DNA of 64,000 nucleotides from JBEEJZ01 sp046046915 (GTDB lineage: Bacteria; Pseudomonadota; Gammaproteobacteria; Burkholderiales; Burkholderiaceae_C), in contig JBJOIT010000012.1 in assembly GCA_046046915.1 (NCBI GenBank), forward strand, positions 5,240 to 69,239, read 5' to 3'. Positions 1-8,664 of this stretch are shown here, one piece after another. Under the pieces are notes generated by a model. That model saw nothing but the letters and a program-made list of their open reading frames with translations. It searched no databases and was not told the DNA's origin. A program made the position numbers and the translations under genes. Position 1 is the stretch's first letter. Each line of letters begins with the position of its first letter.

Positions 1-38
1 TCACTTCACTTCAAAAACCATAATTCATAGGAGATACC

Positions 39-503
39 ATGACTCGTCGATATTCACTTTTTGCTGCTGCCTTGGTTGCCGCACTGGCGTTGATCCCAAC
101 AGCATGGGCTGACAACAAGGCTGCCGCCATTGATGAAATGGAAGGCTATTTGGAGTTTGTGGACTACGGCGGAGGGGTCATCTTCGCCGAGCAAATTCCC
201 AAGGATGAGTGGGCCAAGATGATGGTGATTGACGCTCGCGATCCCGGTCAGTTTGCCAAAGGACATATTCCTGACGCGATCAATATGGATTGGCGTCAAG
301 TTCTTTCCAAACGAAGCACGATTCCAAAAAACAAATCGGTGTTGATCTACTGTAACTCCGGCTCATTGTCGGCACAAGCAGGATTTGCTTTGCGCGTGGC
401 GGGTTGGGACAATGTGAAAATCTTGCAAGGCGGTATGGAAGAGTGGAAAGCCAAAGGTGGCTTCGATGCCGCATCAAAAGCCGTTGGCGCTGCTAAGCAT
501 TGA
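39..503 (+). CDS. Exported rhodanese-like protein
   Basis: A single-domain rhodanese of 154 residues with an N-terminal signal peptide (about residues 1-24, cleavage near AWA-D), so it probably acts in the periplasm. The fold signature is visible: an acidic stretch VIDARDPGQF (63-72), then GHIPDAIN (75-82), and an active-site loop YCNSGS with the candidate catalytic Cys105. Rhodaneses of this type move sulfane sulfur or sense persulfides; the substrate here is unknown. The start is supported by AGGAG six bases upstream of the ATG. The nearby Crp/Fnr regulator and DUF4395 protein suggest a small sulfur or redox module, but no operon with them is proven. Confidence 0.85.
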   Translation: MTRRYSLFAAALVAALALIPTAWADNKAAAIDEMEGYLEFVDYGGGVIFAEQIPKDEWAKMMVIDARDPGQFAKGHIPDAINMDWRQVLSKRSTIPKNKSVLIYCNSGSLSAQAGFALRVAGWDNVKILQGGMEEWKAKGGFDAASKAVGAAKH

Positions 504-643
504 TTTGCTTCGTCCGGGTCATCAAAAGTTAATTGTCGTTATTGATGGTCATAAGGTTGGAGCGAGGGTCGGCTGCTTCTGTTGGCCTTGAGCGGTCATC
601 GATCAGTGCTATTCAGCCATGCTGGTTATTGATTTTCTTCCCG

Positions 644-1237
644 TCACTTCAAGCTGATTTCAATCTCGCTCCGAGTAATCTTTCCGGTCTTCTCAAGTTG
701 CGATAAGGCACGGTAAAGCGCTTCATGCGTCACAGCCAGTTGCTTGGCAAGCTGCTTGAGCGAGCATTTGAGTGAATATCGTCCGTCTTGACCTTCGGTC
801 TCAACCAGGTGCAGGATTCGGCTCTGAACCTTGGGCAATGAGAGACGCTCGTTTTGAAGTCTAAGTCGTCGTACTTCGCTGCTCAGCATGTGTATCCATC
901 GCTCAGCGAATCCATAGTCCAGCTTAAATGCTTGCCGCAGCGCTCGAATTGGAATGCGCACGATTTCTGATGGCAATGTCGTTCGTGCATTGCAATGGTA
1001 GACAGCAGACGTGAGACTGGCTTCGCCCACAAAGCCCATCTGACAGCGTTGGAGATTGACGACTTCCCCATTTAAACCATGTCGCTCCAGGACCACTTCG
1101 CCATGGCAGACAAAGTACATCCATTGGGGACGCACACCCGTCAGAAACAGGGAGGTTTCCTCTGCGCAGGTGAGTGACTCACATTGGGCCAACAACTGTG
1201 GCGGGAGCAGCTGCTGAAGGGTTGAAGGTAACAGCAT
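644..1237 (-). CDS. Crp/Fnr-family transcriptional regulator
   Basis: A 197-residue regulator with a cyclic-nucleotide-binding-like beta barrel (about residues 20-100, including GFVGEASL at 68-75), a long dimerisation helix and a C-terminal winged helix (about 158-187, recognition helix around VTHEALYRALSQLEK). It has scattered cysteines (19, 24, 44, 65, 82), but not the spacing that carries the Fe-S cluster in FNR, so the effector cannot be named. The gene is divergent from the DUF4395 gene, and a symmetric FNR-like site lies between them, which suggests autoregulation and control of that neighbour. It is convergent with the rhodanese gene; the 140-base gap between those two shows no clear terminator. 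Confidence 0.85.
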   Translation of the reverse strand: MLLPSTLQQLLPPQLLAQCESLTCAEETSLFLTGVRPQWMYFVCHGEVVLERHGLNGEVVNLQRCQMGFVGEASLTSAVYHCNARTTLPSEIVRIPIRALRQAFKLDYGFAERWIHMLSSEVRRLRLQNERLSLPKVQSRILHLVETEGQDGRYSLKCSLKQLAKQLAVTHEALYRALSQLEKTGKITRSEIEISLK

Positions 1238-1253
1238 AGGATTAATTGGGTCT

Positions 1254-1269
1254 TATGATTATTATCATA
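1254..1269. promoter_or_regulatory. FNR-like palindromic operator
   Basis: TATGAT-TATT-ATCATA is a perfect 6-base inverted repeat with a 4-base spacer. It lies between the divergent starts at 1237 and 1316. The geometry matches the TTGAT-N4-ATCAA sites bound by Crp/Fnr-family dimers. The adjacent Crp/Fnr gene is the obvious candidate ligand, but binding is inferred. Confidence 0.55.
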
Positions 1270-1315
1270 TGCATAGATGGCCGAAACGACCACAATCTGA
1301 CAAAAGGGTATATCC

Positions 1316-2074
1316 ATGTCGTCAAAAGTATTTGAGTTTGGCCAAGTGCGGCCTGCGTACTCCGTTCCCGTACTGAATGAACGGGCGGTCAGAGCCGCTG
1401 CGGGCATTTTGTTTTTCCTGGCCCTGGTCAGCTTCATGAACGCCTGGTTGATGGGCAACTTTCAGCCGACGCGCGTGTTTGTGGTCGGCTTCTTGATCGA
1501 GTTCACAATTCGCATCTTTATCAACCCACGTTTCGCACCTGTGATGATTCTGGGTGAGTGGATGGTGCGCAAGCAAATACCAGAATGGACCGGTGCACCT
1601 CAAAAACGCTTTGCCTGGAGCATCGGGTTCGCACTGGCTTTGACCATGCTGTACTTGGTGGTGCTCAAGAACGTCGTTGGCCCGATCAATTTGATCGTGT
1701 GCTCGCTGTGCTTGCTTTTGTTGTTCTTCGAGACTGCATTTGGCATCTGTATCGGTTGTCACGTATACAACTGGTTCAACAAGGATAAAGCGCAGCTTTG
1801 CCCTGGCGGAGTTTGCGAAATTCCGCCTGATCAAATTCCAAAGATATCCATGGCTCAAACGCTCATCCTGTTTGTCTTTGCCGCTGCAATGTTCGCCATT
1901 GCGCAATGGGTGTACAACACTGCGCCCGCGCGCGTGAATGAATTGCCCCCTTCGGCAGTATCACAGCCTGCCGTTGCTGTCGATCCCACAGAAGCGGAGC
2001 GCTGCAAGGTGCCTGACTTCGCCAAAGCGATGGGTCATGAAGAAAAGTGGAAGCTGCACAATAATTGCCAGTAA
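1316..2074 (+). CDS. DUF4395 multispanning membrane protein with CIGC motif
   Basis: A 252-residue inner-membrane protein. The N-terminal NERAVRAAA and the NPRFAPVMILG region fit the DUF4395 family as I know it. Hydrophobic segments lie near residues 26-46, 53-70, 101-118, 121-143 and 180-200. A CIGC motif (145-148) follows the fourth segment, and two more cysteines (162, 167) lie just after it, suggesting a redox or sulfur-handling site. A soluble tail (201-252) carries two further cysteines and looks like an extension. DUF4395 proteins are often found with rhodaneses and thiosulfate or persulfide genes; the function is not established. AAAGGG precedes the ATG. Divergent from the Crp/Fnr gene. 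Confidence 0.75.
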   Translation: MSSKVFEFGQVRPAYSVPVLNERAVRAAAGILFFLALVSFMNAWLMGNFQPTRVFVVGFLIEFTIRIFINPRFAPVMILGEWMVRKQIPEWTGAPQKRFAWSIGFALALTMLYLVVLKNVVGPINLIVCSLCLLLLFFETAFGICIGCHVYNWFNKDKAQLCPGGVCEIPPDQIPKISMAQTLILFVFAAAMFAIAQWVYNTAPARVNELPPSAVSQPAVAVDPTEAERCKVPDFAKAMGHEEKWKLHNNCQ

Positions 2075-2196
2075 CGACGGCAATGGGTCGACTTCGCCTG
2101 TTGGCCAGAAGCCGCTGTAGGCCGATAAATCCTAATGAACTGGTTCGGACCGATTGACTGCCTTTCTGCGTATCTCGGTCTCTGGGCGTCTGAACA

Positions 2197-2622
2197 TTAA
2201 GTTGGATGACAGGCGCAAGACTCCCCGTGAGCGGCAGATACTAGCTCTTCAAGAATCCCGCAGTGTGCCCCCTCGTGGGTACCGGAGCATCGCGCCCGCA
2301 GCCGTAGCAACTGCTTCTCGAGCGCCCGCATGCTCTTGAGGCGGGCGCGCACACGGGCCAGCTGGTCGTCCACCAGAAGAGCGACATCGCCGCAGTTTGT
2401 GTCCGGTTTATCAACGAATCCAAGTAGCCGGTTCACATCGCCCAGCGGCATGTCCAGGGCCCGGCAGTGGCGGATGAACGACAGGCGCTCCAGGTGAGCC
2501 GCCGCGTAGTCGCGGTAGCCGTTGTCGCGCCGAGCCGGCGCGGGCATCAGGCCCTGTTTTTCGTAATAACGTATGGTTTCGACATCCACGCCGGTGGCGC
2601 GGGCCAGTTCCTTGATCTGCAT
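2197..2622 (-). CDS. cadR: MerR-family Cd/Pb-responsive regulator, CadR/PbrR type
   Basis: A 141-residue MerR regulator. The N-terminal winged helix (MQIKELARATGV, then TIRYYEKQGL) is followed by a long coiled dimerisation helix and a metal-binding C-terminus. Cys77, Cys112 and Cys121 sit at or near the three positions used for Cd(II)/Pb(II) in CadR and PbrR, and a CxC pair (136, 138) plus histidines are present at the end. The start was set at 2622 because the MerR fold begins there; a longer frame to 2754 would run through the promoter. Divergent from the cation diffusion facilitator, which it most likely activates by twisting the promoter between them. Confidence 0.88.
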   Translation of the reverse strand: MQIKELARATGVDVETIRYYEKQGLMPAPARRDNGYRDYAAAHLERLSFIRHCRALDMPLGDVNRLLGFVDKPDTNCGDVALLVDDQLARVRARLKSMRALEKQLLRLRARCSGTHEGAHCGILEELVSAAHGESCACHPT

Positions 2623-2648
2623 GACACGGCCCTGATTTAAAAAAGTAT

Positions 2649-2679
2649 TTGACACTGTAGCGGCTCCAGGGTTTCCAAT
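2649..2679 (+). promoter_or_regulatory. MerR-type promoter with stretched spacer
   Basis: TTGACA at 2649-2654 is followed, 19 bases later, by a weak -10 (TCCAAT, 2674-2679). An imperfect dyad CTGTAG-CGG-CTCCAG fills the spacer. A 19-20 base spacer with an internal dyad is the hallmark of MerR-family activated promoters. It faces the CDF transporter gene at 2702. Confidence 0.7.
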
Positions 2680-2701
2680 GCAAGTATTGAAAGGAAAACC
2701 C

Positions 2702-3358
2702 ATGTCTGCCCACTGCTGTGACCACGACACACCCAAACTTGATGCCATTGTCAACTTGGCCCGTTACCGCAAGATCCTCTGGATCGCCCTCGTGGTCAAT
2801 GCCGTGATGTTCCTGGCCGAGATCGTGGCTGGCGTTCAGTCTGGGGCTCTTTCTTTGCTGGCCGACGCGGTCGATTTTGCTGGCGATGCAATGAACTACG
2901 CCGTGTCGCTCGCAGTGCTGGCTTCGGCGCTGGCATGGCGAGCGCGCGCGGCCATACTGAAAGCCGTGAGCATGATGGGTTTTGGCCTGTATGTGCTGGG
3001 TGCAGCACTGTGGTCGGTGTGGAACGGCGGCGTGCCGCTGGCTACCACTATGGGTGCGATAGCCCTCGTGGCACTGGTCGCCAACATCGCGGTGGCTTGG
3101 ATGCTCTACGCCTTCCGAGAAGGCGATGCCAACATGCGAAGCGTGTGGCTGTGCTCTCGCAACGACGCCATTGGCAACCTTGCCGTGTTCATTGCCGCCT
3201 TTGGCGTGTTTGGCACAGGCTCGGCCTGGCCCGATCTTGCGGTGGCCAGCCTGATGGCGGTGCTCGCCTTGCACGGTGGCTGGACCGTGCTGCAGCAGGC
3301 GCGCGGTGAACTTGGCGAAAATATGATCAAGGACGACCACCATGGCCACGTCCACTGA
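2702..3358 (+). CDS. Cation diffusion facilitator (CDF) family metal exporter
   Basis: A 218-residue transporter of about six membrane segments without a long cytoplasmic domain. It probably exports Cd, Zn, Co or related divalent ions in exchange for protons. The membrane metal site differs from the usual HxxxD pairs of zinc CDFs: helix 2 has DxxxD (Asp58, Asp62) and helix 5 has CxxxD (Cys151, Asp155). The N-terminus (HCCDHD) and C-terminus (DDHHGHVH) carry extra metal-binding residues. The start at 2702 was chosen over 2678 because AAAGGA precedes it and the upstream ATG overlaps the predicted -10. It is under the divergent CadR-type regulator. Confidence 0.85.
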   Translation: MSAHCCDHDTPKLDAIVNLARYRKILWIALVVNAVMFLAEIVAGVQSGALSLLADAVDFAGDAMNYAVSLAVLASALAWRARAAILKAVSMMGFGLYVLGAALWSVWNGGVPLATTMGAIALVALVANIAVAWMLYAFREGDANMRSVWLCSRNDAIGNLAVFIAAFGVFGTGSAWPDLAVASLMAVLALHGGWTVLQQARGELGENMIKDDHHGHVH

Positions 3359-3403
3359 GCCAATGCAATTGAATCCTCCCGCTGGGCATCGGACAATATC
3401 GGT

Positions 3404-4447
3404 ATGAATAGAGCCGTCCTTTACGCGCTGGGTGCTGCGGCACTGTTTGGCGCTAGCACCCCGTTTGCCAAGCTATTGACGGGTGATATGCCACCGGTAC
3501 TTTTGGCGGGGCTGCTTTATTTGGGAAGCGGGCTTGGTCTAAGCCTGGCGCGCGTGATCCGCGATCGCGGCTTAAGGCCGTCGGGCCTGCCCAAAGGTGA
3601 GTGGCCTTGGCTACTGGGGACGATCTTTTTTGGTGGGGTGCTAGGTCCTGTAGCGCTGATGTTTGGATTGCTATCAACCAGCGGTTCCACTGCATCGTTG
3701 TTGCTGAACCTCGAAGCGGTTCTCACTGCCGTGATTGCCTGGGTGGTTTTCAAGGAGAACGCTGATAGGCGCATCGTGATCGGAATGCTGGCGATTGTGG
3801 CCGGTGGTGTTGCGTTGAGCTGGCCGACTGCCTCTGCTGTCCAATCCAGCGTCACGGGCCCCGCCTTGGTGGGCTCAGCATGCCTGTGCTGGGCTATTGA
3901 TAACAACCTTACCCGCAAGGTGTCAGCATCGGATGCCCTGTTCATTGCCGCTACCAAGGGCGTCATGGCAGGCGCAGTCAATACGTTGATTGCGATAGGT
4001 ATGGGTGCCGTGCTGCCCGGATTTGCCACTCTGTCGGTCACTATGGTGGTCGGTCTTTTGGGCTATGGCATCAGTCTGGTTCTGTTTGTTCTGGCCTTGC
4101 GTGGTCTGGGTGCAGCCCGCACCGGCGCCTACTTTTCTACGGCACCATTTATAGGAGCGGCTACTGCCTTGATGGTCTTTCCGGAAACCACATCTTTGGC
4201 GTTTTGGATGGCGATGGGTTTGATGTCAGTTGGCGTTTGGCTGCATCTGACCGAACGTCATGCGCATGAACATACCCACATCGAACTTTCTCATGGGCAT
4301 GTTCACCGTCATGATGAACACCACCAGCATGTCCATGATTTTGAATGGGATGGCGTTGAACCTCATACACATGATCACAAGCATGCAAAACTCAAACACG
4401 AGCATGCACATTTCCCGGATGTTCACCATCGCCATTCGCATTCATGA
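3404..4447 (+). CDS. EamA/DMT-family transporter with His-rich C-terminal tail
   Basis: A 347-residue member of the drug/metabolite transporter superfamily: two EamA repeats with about ten membrane helices (the first repeat begins ALGAAALFGASTPFAKLL). The last 62 residues (286-347) form a soluble tail with 23 histidines in HxH and HH clusters, plus acidic residues. Such tails bind Zn, Ni, Co or Cu. EamA proteins usually export metabolites, so the tail and the setting between a CDF exporter and an RND metal pump suggest a metal-linked role, which is inference. It follows the CDF gene on the same strand by 45 bases and may be co-transcribed. Confidence 0.8.
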   Translation: MNRAVLYALGAAALFGASTPFAKLLTGDMPPVLLAGLLYLGSGLGLSLARVIRDRGLRPSGLPKGEWPWLLGTIFFGGVLGPVALMFGLLSTSGSTASLLLNLEAVLTAVIAWVVFKENADRRIVIGMLAIVAGGVALSWPTASAVQSSVTGPALVGSACLCWAIDNNLTRKVSASDALFIAATKGVMAGAVNTLIAIGMGAVLPGFATLSVTMVVGLLGYGISLVLFVLALRGLGAARTGAYFSTAPFIGAATALMVFPETTSLAFWMAMGLMSVGVWLHLTERHAHEHTHIELSHGHVHRHDEHHQHVHDFEWDGVEPHTHDHKHAKLKHEHAHFPDVHHRHSHS

Positions 4448-4527
4448 CACCGAGCAAATCGTGTTAATTGTTTGCACTGTGAGCACCGCCGCCGATGACA
4501 ATAAGTCATGGCGGGGATCCCTGAGTA

Positions 4528-5058
4528 TCAGAGCAAAGTGACGTCTTTGATCAAACGGGAACGCAGAGCGCGTCGTTTGAGTTGATCAACTGAGTCGTCT
4601 GTCCACCAATGTGAAGAGCTGCCCCAAATCCAATCCGTACCCGTAATTCCCGATAACCGAACTTCTCCCTTCACTCCTGAAATTGTTCGATCAAATGTCT
4701 TACCGCCAACATTGAAAGTGATTTGATGAGTCCCTTCTTTTAATCGCAGGCGAATCATTGAGTTTGGAACGGTCTCCATCGCTGCGCCACCGTCCACAAA
4801 AATATCCAAGGGATGATGTCCGTCGCCCCAATAACGCACAACGTAAACCGTCAGAGCTTCAGGCACTGAGGCGAACGACTTTGCTTCCTCATCTTTGGCA
4901 AGACTGGGTGCAGGATCTTTGGTGCAGTAGGCCTTTCTTCCGCGATCCGTATGGCAATGCTGCTTCTCAGCGAGTTGATCAACCGGCGTAGCACAACCTG
5001 CGATGCCAAGTACGCAAGCTGAGATGACGATTGTTTTTGCGATCCAAGTTTTCATCAT
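4528..5058 (-). CDS. Small lipoprotein at the end of the metal efflux operon
   Basis: A 176-residue exported protein with a lipoprotein signal peptide; the lipobox LGIAGC places the lipidated Cys near residue 22. I do not recognise the family. The middle (about 65-140) has the alternating pattern of a beta-rich domain (LTVYVVRYWGDG, LDIFVDGG, HQITFNVGGKTF). It is the last gene of the minus-strand run that begins with czcI, 55 bases after the previous gene, so it is probably co-transcribed with the efflux pump. It is convergent with the EamA gene. Confidence 0.6.
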   Translation of the reverse strand: MMKTWIAKTIVISACVLGIAGCATPVDQLAEKQHCHTDRGRKAYCTKDPAPSLAKDEEAKSFASVPEALTVYVVRYWGDGHHPLDIFVDGGAAMETVPNSMIRLRLKEGTHQITFNVGGKTFDRTISGVKGEVRLSGITGTDWIWGSSSHWWTDDSVDQLKRRALRSRLIKDVTLL

Positions 5059-5113
5059 TTATTTCCAAAATTGATTCACCATGTCGGTCAAGGGCAACTG
5101 AGTTGCCAATGCC

Positions 5114-5488
5114 TCACTTCAGTACAAAACGCACCGATGAAGTTTTTCCCGCTGAAATGACTTGTGCAACCACTTTGGTCCCAGGGCTTATCTGGAAGGT
5201 GCCTTTGGCTTCAAGCTTGTCCCCTGTCGGTTTCAACTCGAGTTCTTGCTTGTCTGCGCCAGAAAGCAGTGTGACTTTGGCCGTTGCTTTGCTCACGTCA
5301 ATGGGTTTGCCATGGTCACGCATGTACAACTGCAGCACATCAGGTTTGGCGACCAGTTCGTAGTCAATATCTTTGACGGTGGTTAAAACACCCCCTTGCA
5401 TGGGTTTGTGAGCCGCATCGTGAGGGCCAGCCCATGCGAGTCCGCTGAGAAACAGCGACGAAGTTATTAAGAGCGTGTGAAATTTCAT
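5114..5488 (-). CDS. Small periplasmic protein of the metal efflux operon
   Basis: A 124-residue protein with a clear signal peptide (cleavage near LAWA-GPHD). The mature part begins with a histidine-containing stretch and continues as an all-beta domain with repeated alternating hydrophobics. Small exported beta proteins of this sort are commonly encoded beside CzcA/CusA pumps and may bind or buffer metal ions, as CusF does. There is no clear CusF metal motif, so it is left unnamed. It lies 44 bases downstream of the RND pump gene on the same strand. Confidence 0.6.
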   Translation of the reverse strand: MKFHTLLITSSLFLSGLAWAGPHDAAHKPMQGGVLTTVKDIDYELVAKPDVLQLYMRDHGKPIDVSKATAKVTLLSGADKQELELKPTGDKLEAKGTFQISPGTKVVAQVISAGKTSSVRFVLK

Positions 5489-5532
5489 GAGATGTCCTTT
5501 TTGAGGGTGAGGTTGATTAAAAGGGTGAACGG

Positions 5533-8500
5533 TCAGAACGCTTCAGCGTCTTTGTCTTGCAAAAGCGCCTCGGCGGGTTTGCGGCCAAAGAGCCAGAACA
5601 TGATGGGGGTCAGAAAGGTGTCGAGCAGTGTGGAGCTGATCAAGCCCGAGAAAATCACCACGGCGACCGGGTGCAAGATTTCGGTGCCAGGGCGTTCGGC
5701 CTCGAATAGCAAGGGCGCCAATGCGAAGGCGGTCACCAAGGCCGTCATCAACACCGGGCTCAAACGCTCCAGCGAACCGCGCAAGATCATGGGCTTGGTG
5801 AATGACTCCCCTTCAAAGCGCATGAGGTTGATGTAGTGGCTGACCTTCAAAATACCGTTGCGCACCGAAATGCCCGCCAGCGTGATGAAGCCGACCAAGG
5901 CAGCCACCGACAAGGGCTGACCTGACAGCCACAGGCCCAACACAGCACCCACCAGCGCCAGGGGAATGTTCACCATGATCAAGGCCGACAAAACGGTGGA
6001 CTTGTAGCGGCTGTAAAGCACCACAAACATCAACACCACAGAGACCACCGAGAGCAAAGAGATCAGGCGCGATGCTTCTTCTTGCGCCTGGAACTGTCCC
6101 CCGAGGGTGATGAAGTAGCCCTCGGGCAGCCGAGAATCTGCCGTGACCTTGCGGATGTCGGCCACGACTTCTGACAAGGGGCGTCCCGAAGCGTTGGCCG
6201 AAATCACGATGCGCCGCTTGCCGTTGTCCCGGCTGATTTGGTTGGGACCATCGGCGTCTTCAATCGTGGCGATTTTGGACAGTGGCACCCTGCCCGTGGG
6301 GGTTTCGATCAGCATCTGGCCCAGGCCTTCCAGCGAGCGTGCGGATTCTGGCAAACGCACGACCAGCGCGAACCGGCGGCCTTCCTCCATGATCTGCGTG
6401 ATCCGTTCGCCCTCCACCAGGGTCTGCAGTGTGGCCAGCACTTGCGCGCCAGACAGGCCGTATTGCGCCGCCGCCGCATAGTCAAGCCGCACCTTGATCT
6501 GGGGCGCAAGGACTTGCTTTTCGATTTGCAGGTCGGCAATGCCCTCGATCCCTGACAACCTTGAGCGCAGCGTATCGGCTTGCCCGCGCAGTACGTCTAA
6601 GTCCTCGCCAAAAATTTTGATGGCGATTTGTGAACGCACGCCAGACAGCATGTGGTCGATGCGGTGTGAGATCGGTTGCCCCACCTCGATCGAGGCGGGC
6701 AGATTGACCAAGCGTGCACGGATATCGGCACGCACCTCATCCATTGAGCGCGTCAGCTCGCCAGAGGGTTTGATGCCCACATCCAATTCGCTGACATGAA
6801 CGCCTTCTGCGTGCTCATCGAGTTCGGCACGTCCGCTGCGCCTGCCCACATGCAGCACCTCGGGCACCTGCTTGACCAGCACTTCGGCTTGGCGTGCCAG
6901 GTCAGAGGACTCGGTCAAGGTCACGCCTGGGTTCAGCCGTATGCCCACCAGCAGCGTCCCTTCATTGAAGGGGGGCAAGAAGGTGGTTGGAAAGAACGGA
7001 ACGGCCGCTGCCGCCAGTACCACCGCCACACAGGCACTGGTCATCGCCACGCGTGGCTTGTCCAATACCACCTGCAAGCTGCTTTTGTAGCCTCGCTTGA
7101 GCCATGCCAGTACCTTGGTGTCGCCATGGTCCAAGTTTTTCATGCCCGGCAACAGGTAGTAGCTCAGCACCGGCGTCATCGTCACCGACACCAGCAAAGA
7201 GGCCAGTGTCGAGATGATGAAGGCGATGCCCAGCGGCACAAACAACTTGCCTTCAAGGCCCGGTAAAGCGAAAAGCGGCAAGAAGACCAGCACGATGATC
7301 ACCGTCGCATAAAGGATCGCTGAGCGGACTTCCATGGATGCCTTGGCCACGAGCGCGAGCAGAGACAGGCGCTGAGTTGGATCTTTGGCCCGGTCTTCTT
7401 TCATGCGACGCAAGATGTTTTCCACATCCACCACGGCATCGTCTACCAGGCCGCCAATGGCAATCGCAAGCCCTCCCAGCGTCATGGTGTTGATCGACAA
7501 ACCGAAGTACTTGAACACCAGGGCCGTGATGAAGATGGACACCGGGATGGCGGTCAGAGCGATGATGGTGGGGCGAACCGTGCCCAGAAAGAAGAACAGG
7601 ATCGCGGCCACAAACAACGATGCACCAATGAGCTTGCCTTGCAGTGTCGAGATCGAAGCCTCAATAAAGCTGGCCTGCCTGAAGGTGACACGGGGGGCCT
7701 CCATGCCTGCTGGCAGAGAGGTCTTGAGGTCCGCAATGGCTTCCTCAATGGACTGGGTCAAACGGGTCGTGTCAGCGGTAGGCTGCTTTTGAACGCCCAG
7801 AATCACTGCGGGCTTGCCTTCAAAGCCAGCATCCCCTCGTTTTATGGCTGCGGCAAAAGTGACCTCAGCGATCTGCCGCAACAAAATGGGCTGACCGTTC
7901 TTGGCGGTGATGGCCAGATTGCGCAAATCCTCTAAACGGGAAGTGCGGCCAAGATTTCGAATCAAGTACTCGCGCCCGTTGAGCTCCAGAAACCCCCCCG
8001 AGGTGTTGGCCGAAAACCCGCGCAGCGCCGACTCCAACTGGTCCAAGGAGATGCCCAAGTCCGACATGCGCGCTGTGTTGGGCTGTACTTGGAATTGGCG
8101 CACTTCGCCGCCAATGGGGATGATCTGTGCGACGCCCGGTATGGCAAGGAGTCGAGGCCGGAGCACCCAATCGGCGTACTCACGCACCGCCATCGGAGAG
8201 ATCTTTTGAGGATCAACAGGAATCGCAATCTGCATGATCTCGCCCATGATGGAGCTGATCGGTCCCATGCGGGGAGTCACACCTGCAGCCAAACCTTCTT
8301 CCATAGAAGAGAGGCGCTCAGACACCAGCTGGCGTGCCCGATAAATCTCCGTGTCCCAGTTGAAAGTGACATACAAAAAGGACAGGCCAGCAGATGAGGT
8401 CGAGCGAACCGATTCGACCCCAGGCAAGCCATTCATGGCTGTCTCAAGGGGAAAGGTGATCAGTTGCTCGACCTCTTCGGGTGCCATGCCACCCGCTTCG

Positions 8501-8652
8501 GTCATGATCGTGACGGTGGGTTTGTTGAGGTCGGGAAAGACATCAACCGGCGTTCGGGACAAGGTGAATGCCCCGTAAGCCATCAACACGGCACCGGCGA
8601 TCAACACCAGCAGCCGGTTGGTCAGGCTGTTTTCGAGAAGCCACTTGAACAT
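5533..8652 (-). CDS. Heavy-metal efflux RND pump (CzcA/CusA family)
   Basis: A 1039-residue inner-membrane proton-driven pump, the full length for the HME-RND family. It has the first membrane helix, a large porter domain, central helices, a second porter domain and final helices. The helix-4 proton-relay motif reads AIGGLVDDAVVDVEN (about 398-412). It fits the AxGxxxDxxxxxxEN pattern rather than the DFGxxxDGAxxxxEN of the zinc/cobalt/cadmium CzcA group. By eye, the positions of two CusA methionine ligands are Val and His here, so Cu/Ag specificity is not supported either. The metal cannot be fixed. The adaptor gene ends 12 bases upstream. Confidence 0.9.
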   Translation of the reverse strand: MFKWLLENSLTNRLLVLIAGAVLMAYGAFTLSRTPVDVFPDLNKPTVTIMTEAGGMAPEEVEQLITFPLETAMNGLPGVESVRSTSSAGLSFLYVTFNWDTEIYRARQLVSERLSSMEEGLAAGVTPRMGPISSIMGEIMQIAIPVDPQKISPMAVREYADWVLRPRLLAIPGVAQIIPIGGEVRQFQVQPNTARMSDLGISLDQLESALRGFSANTSGGFLELNGREYLIRNLGRTSRLEDLRNLAITAKNGQPILLRQIAEVTFAAAIKRGDAGFEGKPAVILGVQKQPTADTTRLTQSIEEAIADLKTSLPAGMEAPRVTFRQASFIEASISTLQGKLIGASLFVAAILFFFLGTVRPTIIALTAIPVSIFITALVFKYFGLSINTMTLGGLAIAIGGLVDDAVVDVENILRRMKEDRAKDPTQRLSLLALVAKASMEVRSAILYATVIIVLVFLPLFALPGLEGKLFVPLGIAFIISTLASLLVSVTMTPVLSYYLLPGMKNLDHGDTKVLAWLKRGYKSSLQVVLDKPRVAMTSACVAVVLAAAAVPFFPTTFLPPFNEGTLLVGIRLNPGVTLTESSDLARQAEVLVKQVPEVLHVGRRSGRAELDEHAEGVHVSELDVGIKPSGELTRSMDEVRADIRARLVNLPASIEVGQPISHRIDHMLSGVRSQIAIKIFGEDLDVLRGQADTLRSRLSGIEGIADLQIEKQVLAPQIKVRLDYAAAAQYGLSGAQVLATLQTLVEGERITQIMEEGRRFALVVRLPESARSLEGLGQMLIETPTGRVPLSKIATIEDADGPNQISRDNGKRRIVISANASGRPLSEVVADIRKVTADSRLPEGYFITLGGQFQAQEEASRLISLLSVVSVVLMFVVLYSRYKSTVLSALIMVNIPLALVGAVLGLWLSGQPLSVAALVGFITLAGISVRNGILKVSHYINLMRFEGESFTKPMILRGSLERLSPVLMTALVTAFALAPLLFEAERPGTEILHPVAVVIFSGLISSTLLDTFLTPIMFWLFGRKPAEALLQDKDAEAF

Positions 8653-8664
8653 ATCGTGACCCCT

